Shown here piece by piece: positions 50,304-58,356 of a DNA stretch of 58,925 nt. The notes below the pieces were generated by a model. That model did no database searches. It saw only the letters and a program-made list of their open reading frames with translations, and was not told the origin of the DNA. The DNA comes from an uncultured bacterium. Its GTDB lineage: Bacteria > Hydrogenedentota > Hydrogenedentia > Hydrogenedentales > Hydrogenedentaceae. Position 1 is the stretch's first letter; every line of letters begins with the position of its first letter. The translations under genes were made by a program, and so were the position numbers. The stretch covers positions 1-58,925 of the forward strand of contig CAKZKR010000003.1 of NCBI GenBank assembly GCA_937124615.1. The letters run 5' to 3'.

Positions 50304-50912
50304 GTGATACATATAAGAGAAATTTGTGAAGCAGATATTGATAAGGCTGTAGATGCATTAGTTCATGCTTTTTATGATGATGGTCTGGTTTGTTATATGT
50401 TTCCTGACGAAAAGTTCCGCAAAGAGTTTATTGCCTGGACATACGAAAGATGGATTCGACTTTTGATGAAATTTAATTCTGTTTTTGTTGATGAGAATGT
50501 TTGTGGTGTTGCGGGTTGTATTCCTCCGTATTTCCATTCTCATATTCCTTTCCGTTACATTATGAAAGCAGGGTTTCTTAAAGCAGTTCCAAAGTTAATA
50601 TGCCGAAATTTTTGGAGACCTTTACGGGCTTATTGGGATAATCAGAGTAGAACCCGAAGTGAGGTGAAAGAACCTTCCTGGATATTAGATATTTTAGGGG
50701 TTCATCCCGGATCACAAGGAAAAGGAGTGGGCAGTGCATTGGTTCAATATTTAATTTCTCGTGCAAACCGGGACAAGGTTCCTGCCTATGTTATTACACA
50801 TAAGGAAAAAAACATTATCTTTTATGAAAAAAATGGTTTTAAACTTCTTAATAAAAAGAATTCTCTCCCAGGGGGACCTCCAACCTGTTCGCTCATTTAT
50901 AAGCCATTTTAA
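50304..50912 (+). CDS. GNAT-family N-acetyltransferase
   Basis: 202 residues. The acetyl-CoA binding pattern is LDILGVHPGSQGKGVGSALV (Q/R-x-x-G-x-G/A loop), followed by a C-terminal beta strand IIFYEKNGFKLL. The N-terminal region (IREICEADIDKAVDALVHAF) fits a group of GNATs of unknown substrate. The start is GTG at 50304 with a weak ribosome site. It is 22 bases behind the response regulator. Confidence 0.85.
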   Translation: MIHIREICEADIDKAVDALVHAFYDDGLVCYMFPDEKFRKEFIAWTYERWIRLLMKFNSVFVDENVCGVAGCIPPYFHSHIPFRYIMKAGFLKAVPKLICRNFWRPLRAYWDNQSRTRSEVKEPSWILDILGVHPGSQGKGVGSALVQYLISRANRDKVPAYVITHKEKNIIFYEKNGFKLLNKKNSLPGGPPTCSLIYKPF

Positions 50913-50944
50913 TTTTGGCCTGTACCTTTACAAAAAAGAAAAAA

Positions 50945-50981
50945 TTTCCTTGTGTAAGGAAAAAATATCTTTATTTTTTTT
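50945..50981 (+). terminator. Terminator between the GNAT gene and the flagellar cluster
   Basis: TTTCCTT/AAGGAAA (7 bp, GTGT loop) is followed after a short A-rich gap by a T-rich run. It should separate GNAT transcription from flgB. Confidence 0.55.
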
Positions 50982-51047
50982 CTAATGAATCCATGTGTAT
51001 TTCAGTTATCTCCCTGTTTTTCATATAGATGCGAGATATGTTCTGTG

Positions 51048-51063
51048 TGGCACATCATTTGCT
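51048..51063 (+). promoter_or_regulatory. Sigma-54 promoter of the flgB operon
   Basis: TGGCAC, five bases, then TTGCT: an exact match to the -24/-12 consensus, with GG and GC in the right register (GG 49-50, GC 61-62 of 51000). Transcription would begin near 51074, some 37 bases before flgB. Sigma-54 control of rod and basal-body genes is known in several phyla. Confidence 0.8.
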
Positions 51064-51110
51064 AAAAATAAAAACCGAACACCAATAAGTAAAAGGTATG
51101 AGATAATAAA

Positions 51111-51515
51111 GTGGTTCAAGGTATATCAAAGATAAGTGCTGAAACGATATTAATTTCTGCGATGAAAGTAGCGGAAATTAATCACCGATATATTGCCAAT
51201 AATATAACCAATGCGGATACCCCTGGATATACGCAAAAGGAATTGGATTTTCAGAAATCTCTCAACGCCGTATTGCAAGGGCGAGGGGGTATCGTTCTCC
51301 GCACGAGCCACCCTCGCCATATCCAGGTGGAGAAAGAAGGAGTTATTGTTAATACAAAAAGAGACGGGATGATAAAGAATGATTTTAATTCGGTAAGTAT
51401 TGATGAACAAATTGCACGATTAACAGAGAACACAGGAAAAATAACTGTTTATAGTGCATTAATGTCCAAGAAGTTTAGTCAATTAGCAACAATCATCAAC
51501 GATTTGAAGAGATAA
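51111..51515 (+). CDS. flgB: Flagellar basal-body rod protein FlgB
   Basis: A 134-residue rod protein. The N-terminal flagellar rod motif is present in HRYIANNITNADTPGYTQ and the C-terminal heptad helix carries VYSALMSKKFSQLATIINDL. FlgB forms the proximal rod next to FliE. GTG at 51111 is the earliest start after the sigma-54 promoter. It is followed four bases later by flgC. Confidence 0.93.
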   Translation: MVQGISKISAETILISAMKVAEINHRYIANNITNADTPGYTQKELDFQKSLNAVLQGRGGIVLRTSHPRHIQVEKEGVIVNTKRDGMIKNDFNSVSIDEQIARLTENTGKITVYSALMSKKFSQLATIINDLKR

Positions 51516-51519
51516 TATT

Positions 51520-51945
51520 ATGCGAGTTGAAGGAATATCGGCATGGGATATTGCTCTTAGTGGAATACGAGCCCAAAGGTTGAGAATGAATATTATTGCC
51601 AATAATATAGCCAATGCAGAGACAACCCGAACTGAAAATGATGGGGGTCCCTTCCGCCGTCAAATGGTGTTGTTACAGGGATATGAATTAGGTAGGGGAA
51701 TTTCTTCTAAGAAGGGAGGTGTTGAGGTAAAAGCCATAACTTATGATAGGAGTCCGTTTAAAGAGGTATATGAACCGGAACATCCCGATGCGAATGAACA
51801 AGGTATCGTGAAATATCCGAATGTGCAACTTGCCAATGAAATGGCAGACCTTGTCTCGGCACAAAGGGCATATGAAGCCAACATTGCAATTTTTGTAGCA
51901 AACAGACAAATACGCCAAAGAGCATTAGAAATTTTACAAAGATAA
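51520..51945 (+). CDS. flgC: Flagellar basal-body rod protein FlgC
   Basis: A 141-residue rod protein. It opens with the rod motif (LRMNIIANNIANAETTRT), has the FlgC-type EPEHPDANEQGIVKYPNV, and ends with the NEMADLVSAQRAYEANI helix. It builds the proximal rod with FlgB and FlgF. Length is standard. Confidence 0.95.
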   Translation: MRVEGISAWDIALSGIRAQRLRMNIIANNIANAETTRTENDGGPFRRQMVLLQGYELGRGISSKKGGVEVKAITYDRSPFKEVYEPEHPDANEQGIVKYPNVQLANEMADLVSAQRAYEANIAIFVANRQIRQRALEILQR

Positions 51946-52039
51946 GTTTTACAAGAATTTTTATGATAAAATAATTATATGATACGGTCGAGGAAAAATA
52001 AGAAAAAAATTTATATAAGTAGGAATGAGGTGATTTCTC

Positions 52040-52357
52040 GTGGATAATGTCGATTCTGTTCACAGCATAGGACCAATAAAACCTAAGGTAGATATTCCTA
52101 CTATAGGTCCTGTGAAGGCAACACCGACAGAAAGTAAAACTTCTTTTAAAGATATATTAGTTGAAGCGGTTTCTGAAGTGCAGAAATTACAAAATGAAGC
52201 CGATACTACTATCAAGAAGTTAGTTTCCGGCGAGATTAAAGATGTTACAGAAGTTATGGTAGCGGTCCAGCGGGCTGATACCGCTTTTCAAACTCTTATG
52301 GCAGTGCGGAATAAAGTAATTACGGCGTATGAAGAGATAATGAGGATGCAAATTTAG
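52040..52357 (+). CDS. fliE: Flagellar hook-basal body complex protein FliE
   Basis: 105 residues. The conserved C-terminus is KDVTEVMVAVQRADTAFQTLMAVRNK (split at residues 72-97), and the N-terminus is variable as in the family. FliE joins the MS ring to the rod. It starts at GTG 52040 with GAGGTG as ribosome site, and lies 94 bases after flgC. Confidence 0.93.
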   Translation: MDNVDSVHSIGPIKPKVDIPTIGPVKATPTESKTSFKDILVEAVSEVQKLQNEADTTIKKLVSGEIKDVTEVMVAVQRADTAFQTLMAVRNKVITAYEEIMRMQI

Positions 52358-52425
52358 TATTTGATGGAAAATCAAATACCCTGAGACCTGTATAAGCAGG
52401 ACAGGAAAAGGCGGAGGTAAAAATT
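52358..52425 (+). other. Hairpins in the fliE-fliF leader
   Basis: A perfect 8-bp hairpin (TATTTGAT/ATCAAATA, loop GGAAA, 52358-52378) begins right after the fliE stop. It is followed by nested CCTG...CCTG/CAGG...CAGG pairing near 52381-52406. There is no T-run, so these are not classical terminators; they may protect the upstream mRNA end or pause polymerase. Confidence 0.45.
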
Positions 52426-52458
52426 GAATATTTATTTTTCAAAATTTTGTTAAAGATC

Positions 52459-52487
52459 TTGACAAAATACACTATATATTGTATTAT
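52459..52487 (+). promoter_or_regulatory. Strong sigma-70 promoter upstream of fliF
   Basis: TTGACA (52459-52464), a 17-base spacer and TATTAT (52482-52487). It gives fliF and later genes their own start about 95 bases before the ATG. Confidence 0.75.
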
Positions 52488-52586
52488 ATAAATACAAATA
52501 TTCTATTAGTTTGGTTTTGTTAGTTGTTTTTAATTAGAATATATACAAAATATTGATGATAAAAAATAAAAATATATAGTGTATTT
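52465..52586. repeat. Perfect 16-bp inverted repeat bracketing the fliF leader
   Basis: The arm 52465-52480 (AAATACACTATATATT) fills the -35/-10 spacer of the fliF promoter. Its exact reverse complement, 52571-52586, ends at the base before the fliF ATG and stands where the ribosome site should be. The arms are 90 bases apart. Confidence 0.85.
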
Positions 52587-54143
52587 ATGGAAACAATACT
52601 ACAATTTATAAACGGAATACGGGAATTTTGGGGTAAATTAACTCTTAGTGCTAAAGTCATAATTAGCGTTTCTTTTCTTATTGTTTTTTTAGGTTTATTA
52701 CTAATTATATATGTCGGAGCACAGCCTCAATATACTGTCTTATCAGCAGGACTTTCTCCGCAGGAGGTATCTAAAATAACAGATGTGTTATATCGTCAGG
52801 GAATTCAATACCAGTTGGGGGATAATAACACGAGTGTATGGGTTCCTTTGGACCAGCGGAGTAATGCCCAGTTGCTATTGGCACAAAGTGATTTGCCTGT
52901 AGGTAGACCTATTCCACCGGGTTGGGAACTATTTTCCACCACAGAATTAATGACCAATCAATGGCTACAAAATGTAAAGTTTATGCGGGCTTTACAGGGA
53001 GAAATTCAAAAGCAATTAAATGCTTTTGATTTTGTTAACGATTCATATGTGCTTATTCGCGAGGCGAAGGAAGAATTATTTATTTCTGAGCAAAAGCCTT
53101 CAGAAGCAGCAGTTACCCTTGATGTAAATAGACCGTTAACAAAGCAGGAGGTGAAGGCTATTGTAAGTATTGTTGACCATGCCGGTGGGGCTAATTTACA
53201 TCCAGGAAATATTACTATAGTTAGTACGAAAGGAGATGTATTGTACCTTCCTCCACAGGCAGGATTTGCTTCTCTTGCAAGTTCCAAATTGGAATTATTA
53301 ACGGAATGGGAGCGACAAAGAGAAATGAAGGTAATGAGTAAACTTCGGGAATTAGGGGTTCGTGGAACTGTTTCTGTAAGTGCAAAGATAAACTTTGATA
53401 GTTCTGAGGAAATAGAGGAAAAGGTAAGTGAAGGGACTGAAATAAGCACATCAACAACAGAGACTACAAGTGAAACAACAGAAAAGCCACCCGAAGGGGC
53501 TCCGGGAGTACTTGCCAATGTTCCTGAAGCCACTACTCCGGGGACTACTTCTTCAAAGGAAACAACAACAGAGGAAATAGCTAATTATGAACCGTCCCGT
53601 TTAACAAGGAAAAAGAAAAAGGAAGGTGGGAATGTAGAAAAGTTTCTTGTAACTGTTATTGTAGAGGGAGACTATCAGGAAACACAGGATGAACAGGGAA
53701 ATAAGCAGAGAAATTACATAGGCCTTACAGAAGAGCGTAAAAAAATGTTTCAGAATTTTGTGATGTCGGCCGTAGGTGAGGGTGAAGTTCCGACAGAAGT
53801 ATTGGTTTATGACCAACCTTTTGGTATATCGGAATTAGAAACAGGAATTCCAAAAACAGAAGAAATGCCATTCCAATGGAGAACAATAATAACGCCAGTA
53901 ACAGTAGCGGTTCAGTTGATAAGTATACTTGTGGTCTTTTTATTATTAAGGTCTTTCTTAAGGAGTACGGTAGTGGAGAAGAAAGAAAAAGAGGAAGAAA
54001 TTGAAATGGTGGAATTACCGGGGGTATCAAAAGAAGATTTGAGAAGACAAGAAGTGGCTCGTGAAGTGGCCCGTATATCAATTGATGAACCCGAAACCGC
54101 AGCCGCTTTAATTCGTTCGTGGCTAACAGAAGGAGAAGAGTAA
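52587..54143 (+). CDS. fliF: Flagellar MS-ring protein FliF
   Basis: 518 residues. A first transmembrane helix (about 22-47) is followed by the ring-building domains (YTVLSAGLSPQEVSKITDVL, LQNVKFMRALQGEIQKQL). A disordered Thr/Glu/Ser-rich loop (about 285-345) is seen in the periplasmic part. A second helix near 435-455 precedes the cytoplasmic FliG-binding tail. FliF forms the MS ring, the platform for the rotor and export gate. There is no recognisable ribosome site; the ATG directly follows the second arm of an inverted repeat. Confidence 0.95.
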   Translation: METILQFINGIREFWGKLTLSAKVIISVSFLIVFLGLLLIIYVGAQPQYTVLSAGLSPQEVSKITDVLYRQGIQYQLGDNNTSVWVPLDQRSNAQLLLAQSDLPVGRPIPPGWELFSTTELMTNQWLQNVKFMRALQGEIQKQLNAFDFVNDSYVLIREAKEELFISEQKPSEAAVTLDVNRPLTKQEVKAIVSIVDHAGGANLHPGNITIVSTKGDVLYLPPQAGFASLASSKLELLTEWERQREMKVMSKLRELGVRGTVSVSAKINFDSSEEIEEKVSEGTEISTSTTETTSETTEKPPEGAPGVLANVPEATTPGTTSSKETTTEEIANYEPSRLTRKKKKEGGNVEKFLVTVIVEGDYQETQDEQGNKQRNYIGLTEERKKMFQNFVMSAVGEGEVPTEVLVYDQPFGISELETGIPKTEEMPFQWRTIITPVTVAVQLISILVVFLLLRSFLRSTVVEKKEKEEEIEMVELPGVSKEDLRRQEVAREVARISIDEPETAAALIRSWLTEGEE

Positions 54144-54180
54144 TACGGCACCGAAAAAAGATACAAAAGAACAGGATAAA

Positions 54181-55182
54181 TTGACCGGTCGCAAAAAAGC
54201 AGCAATATTACTTGCATGTATTGGACCAGAGCATGCGAGTAGTATCCTTGCTCATTTGAGAGATGCAGAGATTGACCGTCTTACACTGGATATTGCATCT
54301 TTGGGAACTATTGACCCAGAGATTAAAGCAAAAATATTTGATGAATTTTTCCAGATGGCAGAAGCAAAACGTTTTGTAGCAGAAGGCGGAATTGAGTTGG
54401 CAAAGGAACTTCTGGAAAAATCATTTGGAGCCCAAAAAGCAGTTGAAATATTGGGTCGATTGCAAAGTTCCTTACAGGAGGTTCCATTTCAGTTTTTGAA
54501 GAAAGCAGACCCTGCCCAGATAAGCAGTTTTATTCAAGAAGAACATCCTCAGACGATAGCTCTGGTATTAGCCCACCTTGACCCAAGAGTTTCTGCTCTG
54601 GCTCTTTCCTCGTTACCACCGGAAACGCAGACCGATGTAATATATCGTATTGCTACTATGGATCGAACCGCTCCTGAAATCATTCACGAGGTAGAGCGTG
54701 TTCTGGAAAGAAAGATGGCCGCGATATTTACACAGGGGTTTACTTTTGCAGGTGGTGTTAAGGAAGTGGCGGAGATACTTAATCTCGTAGAAAGGTCTGC
54801 GGAGAAGAATATTATGGAGAAACTTCAAGAACGAGACCCTGACTTGGCTAATGAAATTAATAAATTAATGTTTACATTTGATGACTTGATTTATGTAGAT
54901 GATGCGGGAATCCAAAAGGCATTACGCGAAATTGATTCGAAAGACTTGGCTTTAGCCTTGAAGTCTTCAACGGAAGAGGTGAAAGAGAAAATATATAAAA
55001 ATATGTCTGAACGTGCCCGTGAAATGCTGAAAGAAGAAATTGAATTTATGGGACCTGTTCGACTTAAAAATGTGGAAGAAGCCCAGCAACGAATTGTTGC
55101 TGTTATCCGCCGATTGGAGGAATCGGGTGACCTTATAATTACAGGGAGGGGAGAAGGTGGAGGAGAAGAAATTCTTGTTTAA
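54181..55182 (+). CDS. fliG: Flagellar motor switch protein FliG
   Basis: 333 residues from TTG 54181. The N-terminal FliF-binding domain opens LTGRKKAAILLACIG. The middle holds the EHPQ motif (QEEHPQTIALVLAHL), and the C-terminal torque domain has FTFDDLIYVDDAGIQKALRE and the charged helix around RAREMLKEEIEFMGPVRL. FliG couples proton or sodium flux to rotation. The start is uncertain: TTG has only AGGA four bases upstream. ACG at 54145, in the same frame with GGAG nine bases upstream, would give a more typical Lys-rich N-terminus. Confidence 0.94.
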   Translation: MTGRKKAAILLACIGPEHASSILAHLRDAEIDRLTLDIASLGTIDPEIKAKIFDEFFQMAEAKRFVAEGGIELAKELLEKSFGAQKAVEILGRLQSSLQEVPFQFLKKADPAQISSFIQEEHPQTIALVLAHLDPRVSALALSSLPPETQTDVIYRIATMDRTAPEIIHEVERVLERKMAAIFTQGFTFAGGVKEVAEILNLVERSAEKNIMEKLQERDPDLANEINKLMFTFDDLIYVDDAGIQKALREIDSKDLALALKSSTEEVKEKIYKNMSERAREMLKEEIEFMGPVRLKNVEEAQQRIVAVIRRLEESGDLIITGRGEGGGEEILV

Positions 55183-55202
55183 TAAATTAGGGAAATGTCT
55201 TT

Positions 55203-55901
55203 ATGTCTCCATTTAAAAAGACATATAAAATAATTACAGAAGATGTTGAGATAAAATTTTTAGACCGTAATGGTTTAAAAGAGTTTCCTAAAGAAAGTGA
55301 AATTTTAAATGATCCTTTGAATGCATATACTCCTGCAGAATTGCGTAAAATGGTTTTAGAACAAGCACAACAGGAAGCGGAAGAAATAAGACAAAAAGCA
55401 TTTGAAGAAGGATACAATGCGGGAAAATTACTTGCCGAACAAGAGGCTCATCAGGTCCTTGAAGAAATGAAAAAAGTTTTTTATGAAAGTATGGAAAAAA
55501 TTGTTCAAACAAAAACAAATTTTCTGGAACAACTAATTCCACAAGTACTTAAACTTGTGTTTCAGATTTCTGAAAAAGTTATTTCAAATCAAGTTGAAGT
55601 TAATCACAGTGTTGTTAAGACAATAGTAAAAGAAACCTTGACTGAATTGATGGATAGCCATGAAATATATATTCATATTCACCCCGACGATTGTGGTATG
55701 TTAGAAAACTATATCAAGACACAGATAGAAGATGGACTCATTACCCAAAAAATAATATTTGTTCCTGATGAAACGGTGGGAAAAGGGGGGTGTATAGCAG
55801 AGACAAAGACATTATTTATCGATAATCAGATTTTCTCCCGGTTAAATCTAATAGTTGAAAAGATTGTAAATTCTGCGAGGGAAAATGGTGTTGACATTTA
55901 A
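55203..55901 (+). CDS. fliH: Flagellar assembly protein FliH
   Basis: 232 residues. A helical Gln/Glu/Ala-rich region (VLEQAQQEAEEIRQKAFEEG, about 56-75) is followed by the V-ATPase E-subunit-like C-terminal domain (HIHPDDCGMLENYI, GGCIAETKTLFID). FliH binds and regulates the FliI ATPase and tethers it to the export gate. The end overlaps fliI by 17 bases. Confidence 0.9.
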   Translation: MSPFKKTYKIITEDVEIKFLDRNGLKEFPKESEILNDPLNAYTPAELRKMVLEQAQQEAEEIRQKAFEEGYNAGKLLAEQEAHQVLEEMKKVFYESMEKIVQTKTNFLEQLIPQVLKLVFQISEKVISNQVEVNHSVVKTIVKETLTELMDSHEIYIHIHPDDCGMLENYIKTQIEDGLITQKIIFVPDETVGKGGCIAETKTLFIDNQIFSRLNLIVEKIVNSARENGVDI

Positions 55902-57195
55902 TCCTTATATAGATGTTATTAGAGAAATAAAACCGTTTCATGTTTGTGGTAAGGTAAAAAATATTACGGGATTGACTATTGAAGTTAGTGGCCCTGAAAT
56001 GAGAGTTGGAGACCTTTGTTATATCTCCTCAAAGGATAGAAAGATATTGATACCTGTAGAAGTGGTGGGATTTCGTAATGACCATTATCTTGTAATGCCC
56101 CTGGACGAAATACAGGGTTTAGGCCCGGATTATGTTTTAATACCAACCTTTCAATCAAGATATGTTGCTGTTGGAGATTCGTTTTTAGGAAGGGTAATGG
56201 ATGCACTTGGAAATCCTATTGATGGGAAGCCATTTCCCCAAATTAGCGAAAAGAGGTCTTTATATGCAACTCCTCCTTCGGCCGTGTTTCGCCCCCGAAT
56301 AACAGAACCCCTAGCAACAGGGATAAAGTCTATAGATGGATGTGCTACTTGTGGGAAAGGACAACGGGTAGCCATTCTTTCAGGTAGTGGGGTTGGAAAA
56401 AGTAAATTGATAGGTATGATTGCTCGGAATACTAATGCGGATATAAATGTAATAGCTCTGGTGGGGGAACGGGGCAAAGAAGTTAGAGAGTTTATAGAAT
56501 TGGATTTAGGTGAAGAGGGCTTAAAAAGGTCTGTAGTTGTTGTCGCGACATCACATGAGTCTGCGTTACGGCGAATTAGTGCGGGTTATGTTGCAACAAC
56601 AATAGCCGAATATTTTCGGGACCAGGGGGCTGATGTATTATTAATGATGGATTCCATAACCCGATTTGCTATGGCTCAAAGAGAGGTTGGTTTATCTGTT
56701 GGAGAGCCTCCTACTACGAAAGGTTACACACCTTCTGTATTCAGTCTGTTACCTCGTTTGTTAGAACGAGTAGGGACATCAGAAAAAGGAACAATTACAG
56801 GTTTTTACTCGGTCCTTGTAGAAGCAGATGATTTGAATGACCCCATAGGAGATGCTGTTAGAAGTATTACAGATGGGCATATTTCATTATCACGGGGTTT
56901 AGCAACTCGAGGACATTACCCCCCAGTAGATGTTTTGGAGAGTGTTAGTCGTTCTATGCTGGATGTTACATTGTCGAACCATCGTTCTCTGGCAAATCGG
57001 ATGCGGAGTATCCTGGCCACCTATCGGGACGCAGAGGACTTAATAAATATTGGAGCCTATGTTGCAGGCTCAAATAAAGAAATTGACGAGGCATTAAGAC
57101 TTATGCCAAAGATAAAAAAATTCTTAATACAGGACCTTTATGAGAAGGTCAACTGGGAACAAATTATACCATTAATGCAGGAGGCACTCAGTTAA
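55885..57195 (+). CDS. fliI: Flagellar export ATPase FliI
   Basis: A 436-residue ATPase of the F1-beta type. The P-loop is in ILSGSGVGKSKLIGMI (about residues 168-183). The catalytic Glu is in LVGERGKEVREFIE, and Walker B with the sensor is in ADVLLMMDSITRFAMAQREV. It energises flagellar type III export. ATG 55885 lies within the fliH end and has GCGAGGG upstream. Confidence 0.97.
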   Translation: MVLTFNPYIDVIREIKPFHVCGKVKNITGLTIEVSGPEMRVGDLCYISSKDRKILIPVEVVGFRNDHYLVMPLDEIQGLGPDYVLIPTFQSRYVAVGDSFLGRVMDALGNPIDGKPFPQISEKRSLYATPPSAVFRPRITEPLATGIKSIDGCATCGKGQRVAILSGSGVGKSKLIGMIARNTNADINVIALVGERGKEVREFIELDLGEEGLKRSVVVVATSHESALRRISAGYVATTIAEYFRDQGADVLLMMDSITRFAMAQREVGLSVGEPPTTKGYTPSVFSLLPRLLERVGTSEKGTITGFYSVLVEADDLNDPIGDAVRSITDGHISLSRGLATRGHYPPVDVLESVSRSMLDVTLSNHRSLANRMRSILATYRDAEDLINIGAYVAGSNKEIDEALRLMPKIKKFLIQDLYEKVNWEQIIPLMQEALS

Positions 57196-57200
57196 TCATT

Positions 57201-57659
57201 ATGAATCCAGGAGATTATCAACGATATGATCCTCTTATAAGAATTCGTAAAACGCAGAAACAATTATGTGCTCAAAAGTTGGCTGAAACATGGATGAAAA
57301 TTAAATCCGTTAGTCAGGAAATTGAAAATGTAGGACAATTACAGAAAGAGTATACCCATCAGGTTCAAGCAATGCAGAAAAAATCAAAAAAAGTAAAAGA
57401 AATTTCCGAGTCATTTGACTATCTTGTTTTTTTGGGCAAGCAGAAAGATTTGTTAGAGAAAAGAAAAGATGAATTAGAAACTATTGCCGAAAACCAGAGA
57501 AAAGAATTGGAACAAATTATGGTAGAAGAAAAAATGCTTCAAAAAATAAGAGAGAATAGAGAAAAAGTTTTTCGACAATGGGTTCAGAAGGAAATACAAA
57601 AAAACACAGATGATTTAAGTGGAGTACGATTTTCAATGAAGACCAAAGGAGTAATATGA
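57201..57659 (+). CDS. fliJ: Flagellar export protein FliJ
   Basis: A 152-residue coiled-coil protein. It starts with the FliJ-type opening (YDPLIRIRKTQKQLCAQKL) and continues as two long antiparallel helices rich in Lys, Glu and Gln. FliJ sits in the FliI hexamer and links it to FlhA. The position just after fliI is the usual one, which supports a call that sequence alone makes only moderately well. Confidence 0.82.
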   Translation: MNPGDYQRYDPLIRIRKTQKQLCAQKLAETWMKIKSVSQEIENVGQLQKEYTHQVQAMQKKSKKVKEISESFDYLVFLGKQKDLLEKRKDELETIAENQRKELEQIMVEEKMLQKIRENREKVFRQWVQKEIQKNTDDLSGVRFSMKTKGVI

Positions 57660-57695
57660 TATTGAAATATAGCTTTGAAATATAGGAAAGCAATC

Positions 57696-58274
57696 ATGCG
57701 ACTTCTTATAGTTGTTATATTATCTGTCGTATCTTTTATTGGCACATTGGTAGGAGTATTAGCCCTAACGGGGAACCTATCCGGAGAGTCTCTTCAAAAA
57801 TTAGTTGCTCCTTCATCTACTGCGTCTCAGAAAGTTTCAATATCGCGACCTAGTATTCAAGAGGATACTATCGCTACTTTGATTGAGCAAATTCAAAAGA
57901 AAGAAGCCTCACTAAAACAGAAGGAGGAAGAAATAAAGAAGAAAGAAGAGGAGATAAAACTGAAGTCTCAAGAATTACAACAGATGCAGTCGAAAATTGA
58001 ATCAGTACAAAAAGAACTTAGTTCAAAATTGGAAATAGACAAAAAAGAAAAAGCAGTTCAGATGCAAACAATAGCGGTTACTCTTAGTGGGATGAAACCT
58101 GATAAGGCAGCAGAACGGCTGAAGACTATGAGTCCGGATGAGATTGCGGAAATACTCTCTTATGTAAAACCTAAAGAAAGGGGGAAAATTGTAGAAGCAT
58201 TAGACGCCCAATTGGCGGCACAAGTGCTCCAATCGTTACAAAAAGTGCAACCCATTTCTATCCCCTCCTCTTAA
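57696..58274 (+). CDS. MotE-like protein (coiled coil plus MgtE N-terminal-type domain)
   Basis: 192 residues. An N-terminal transmembrane helix (about 2-25) is followed by a Ser-rich stretch, a coiled coil (about 60-115, KQKEEEIKKKEEEIKLKSQE) and a compact C-terminal domain. That domain carries SGMKPDKAAERLKTMSPDEI, the pattern shared by MotE/YlxF chaperones and MgtE N-terminal domains. In other bacteria such proteins lie between fliJ and fliK and assist the stator protein MotC or export. ATG 57696 is preferred to TTG 57675 because AGGA lies eight bases upstream. Confidence 0.75.
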   Translation: MRLLIVVILSVVSFIGTLVGVLALTGNLSGESLQKLVAPSSTASQKVSISRPSIQEDTIATLIEQIQKKEASLKQKEEEIKKKEEEIKLKSQELQQMQSKIESVQKELSSKLEIDKKEKAVQMQTIAVTLSGMKPDKAAERLKTMSPDEIAEILSYVKPKERGKIVEALDAQLAAQVLQSLQKVQPISIPSS

Positions 58275-58356
58275 TTATCCTTCCTCAGTTTTCCAATATA
58301 TATCTTGATTTTCATACTGTGGGATTTTAAATTTCTATTTTTTTAGGAGAAAACTT

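Noticed and set aside
53006-53533. Minus-strand 175-codon frame in fliF
   Set aside because: It is a shadow of the Thr/Glu/Ser-rich fliF loop, with no ribosome site or family.
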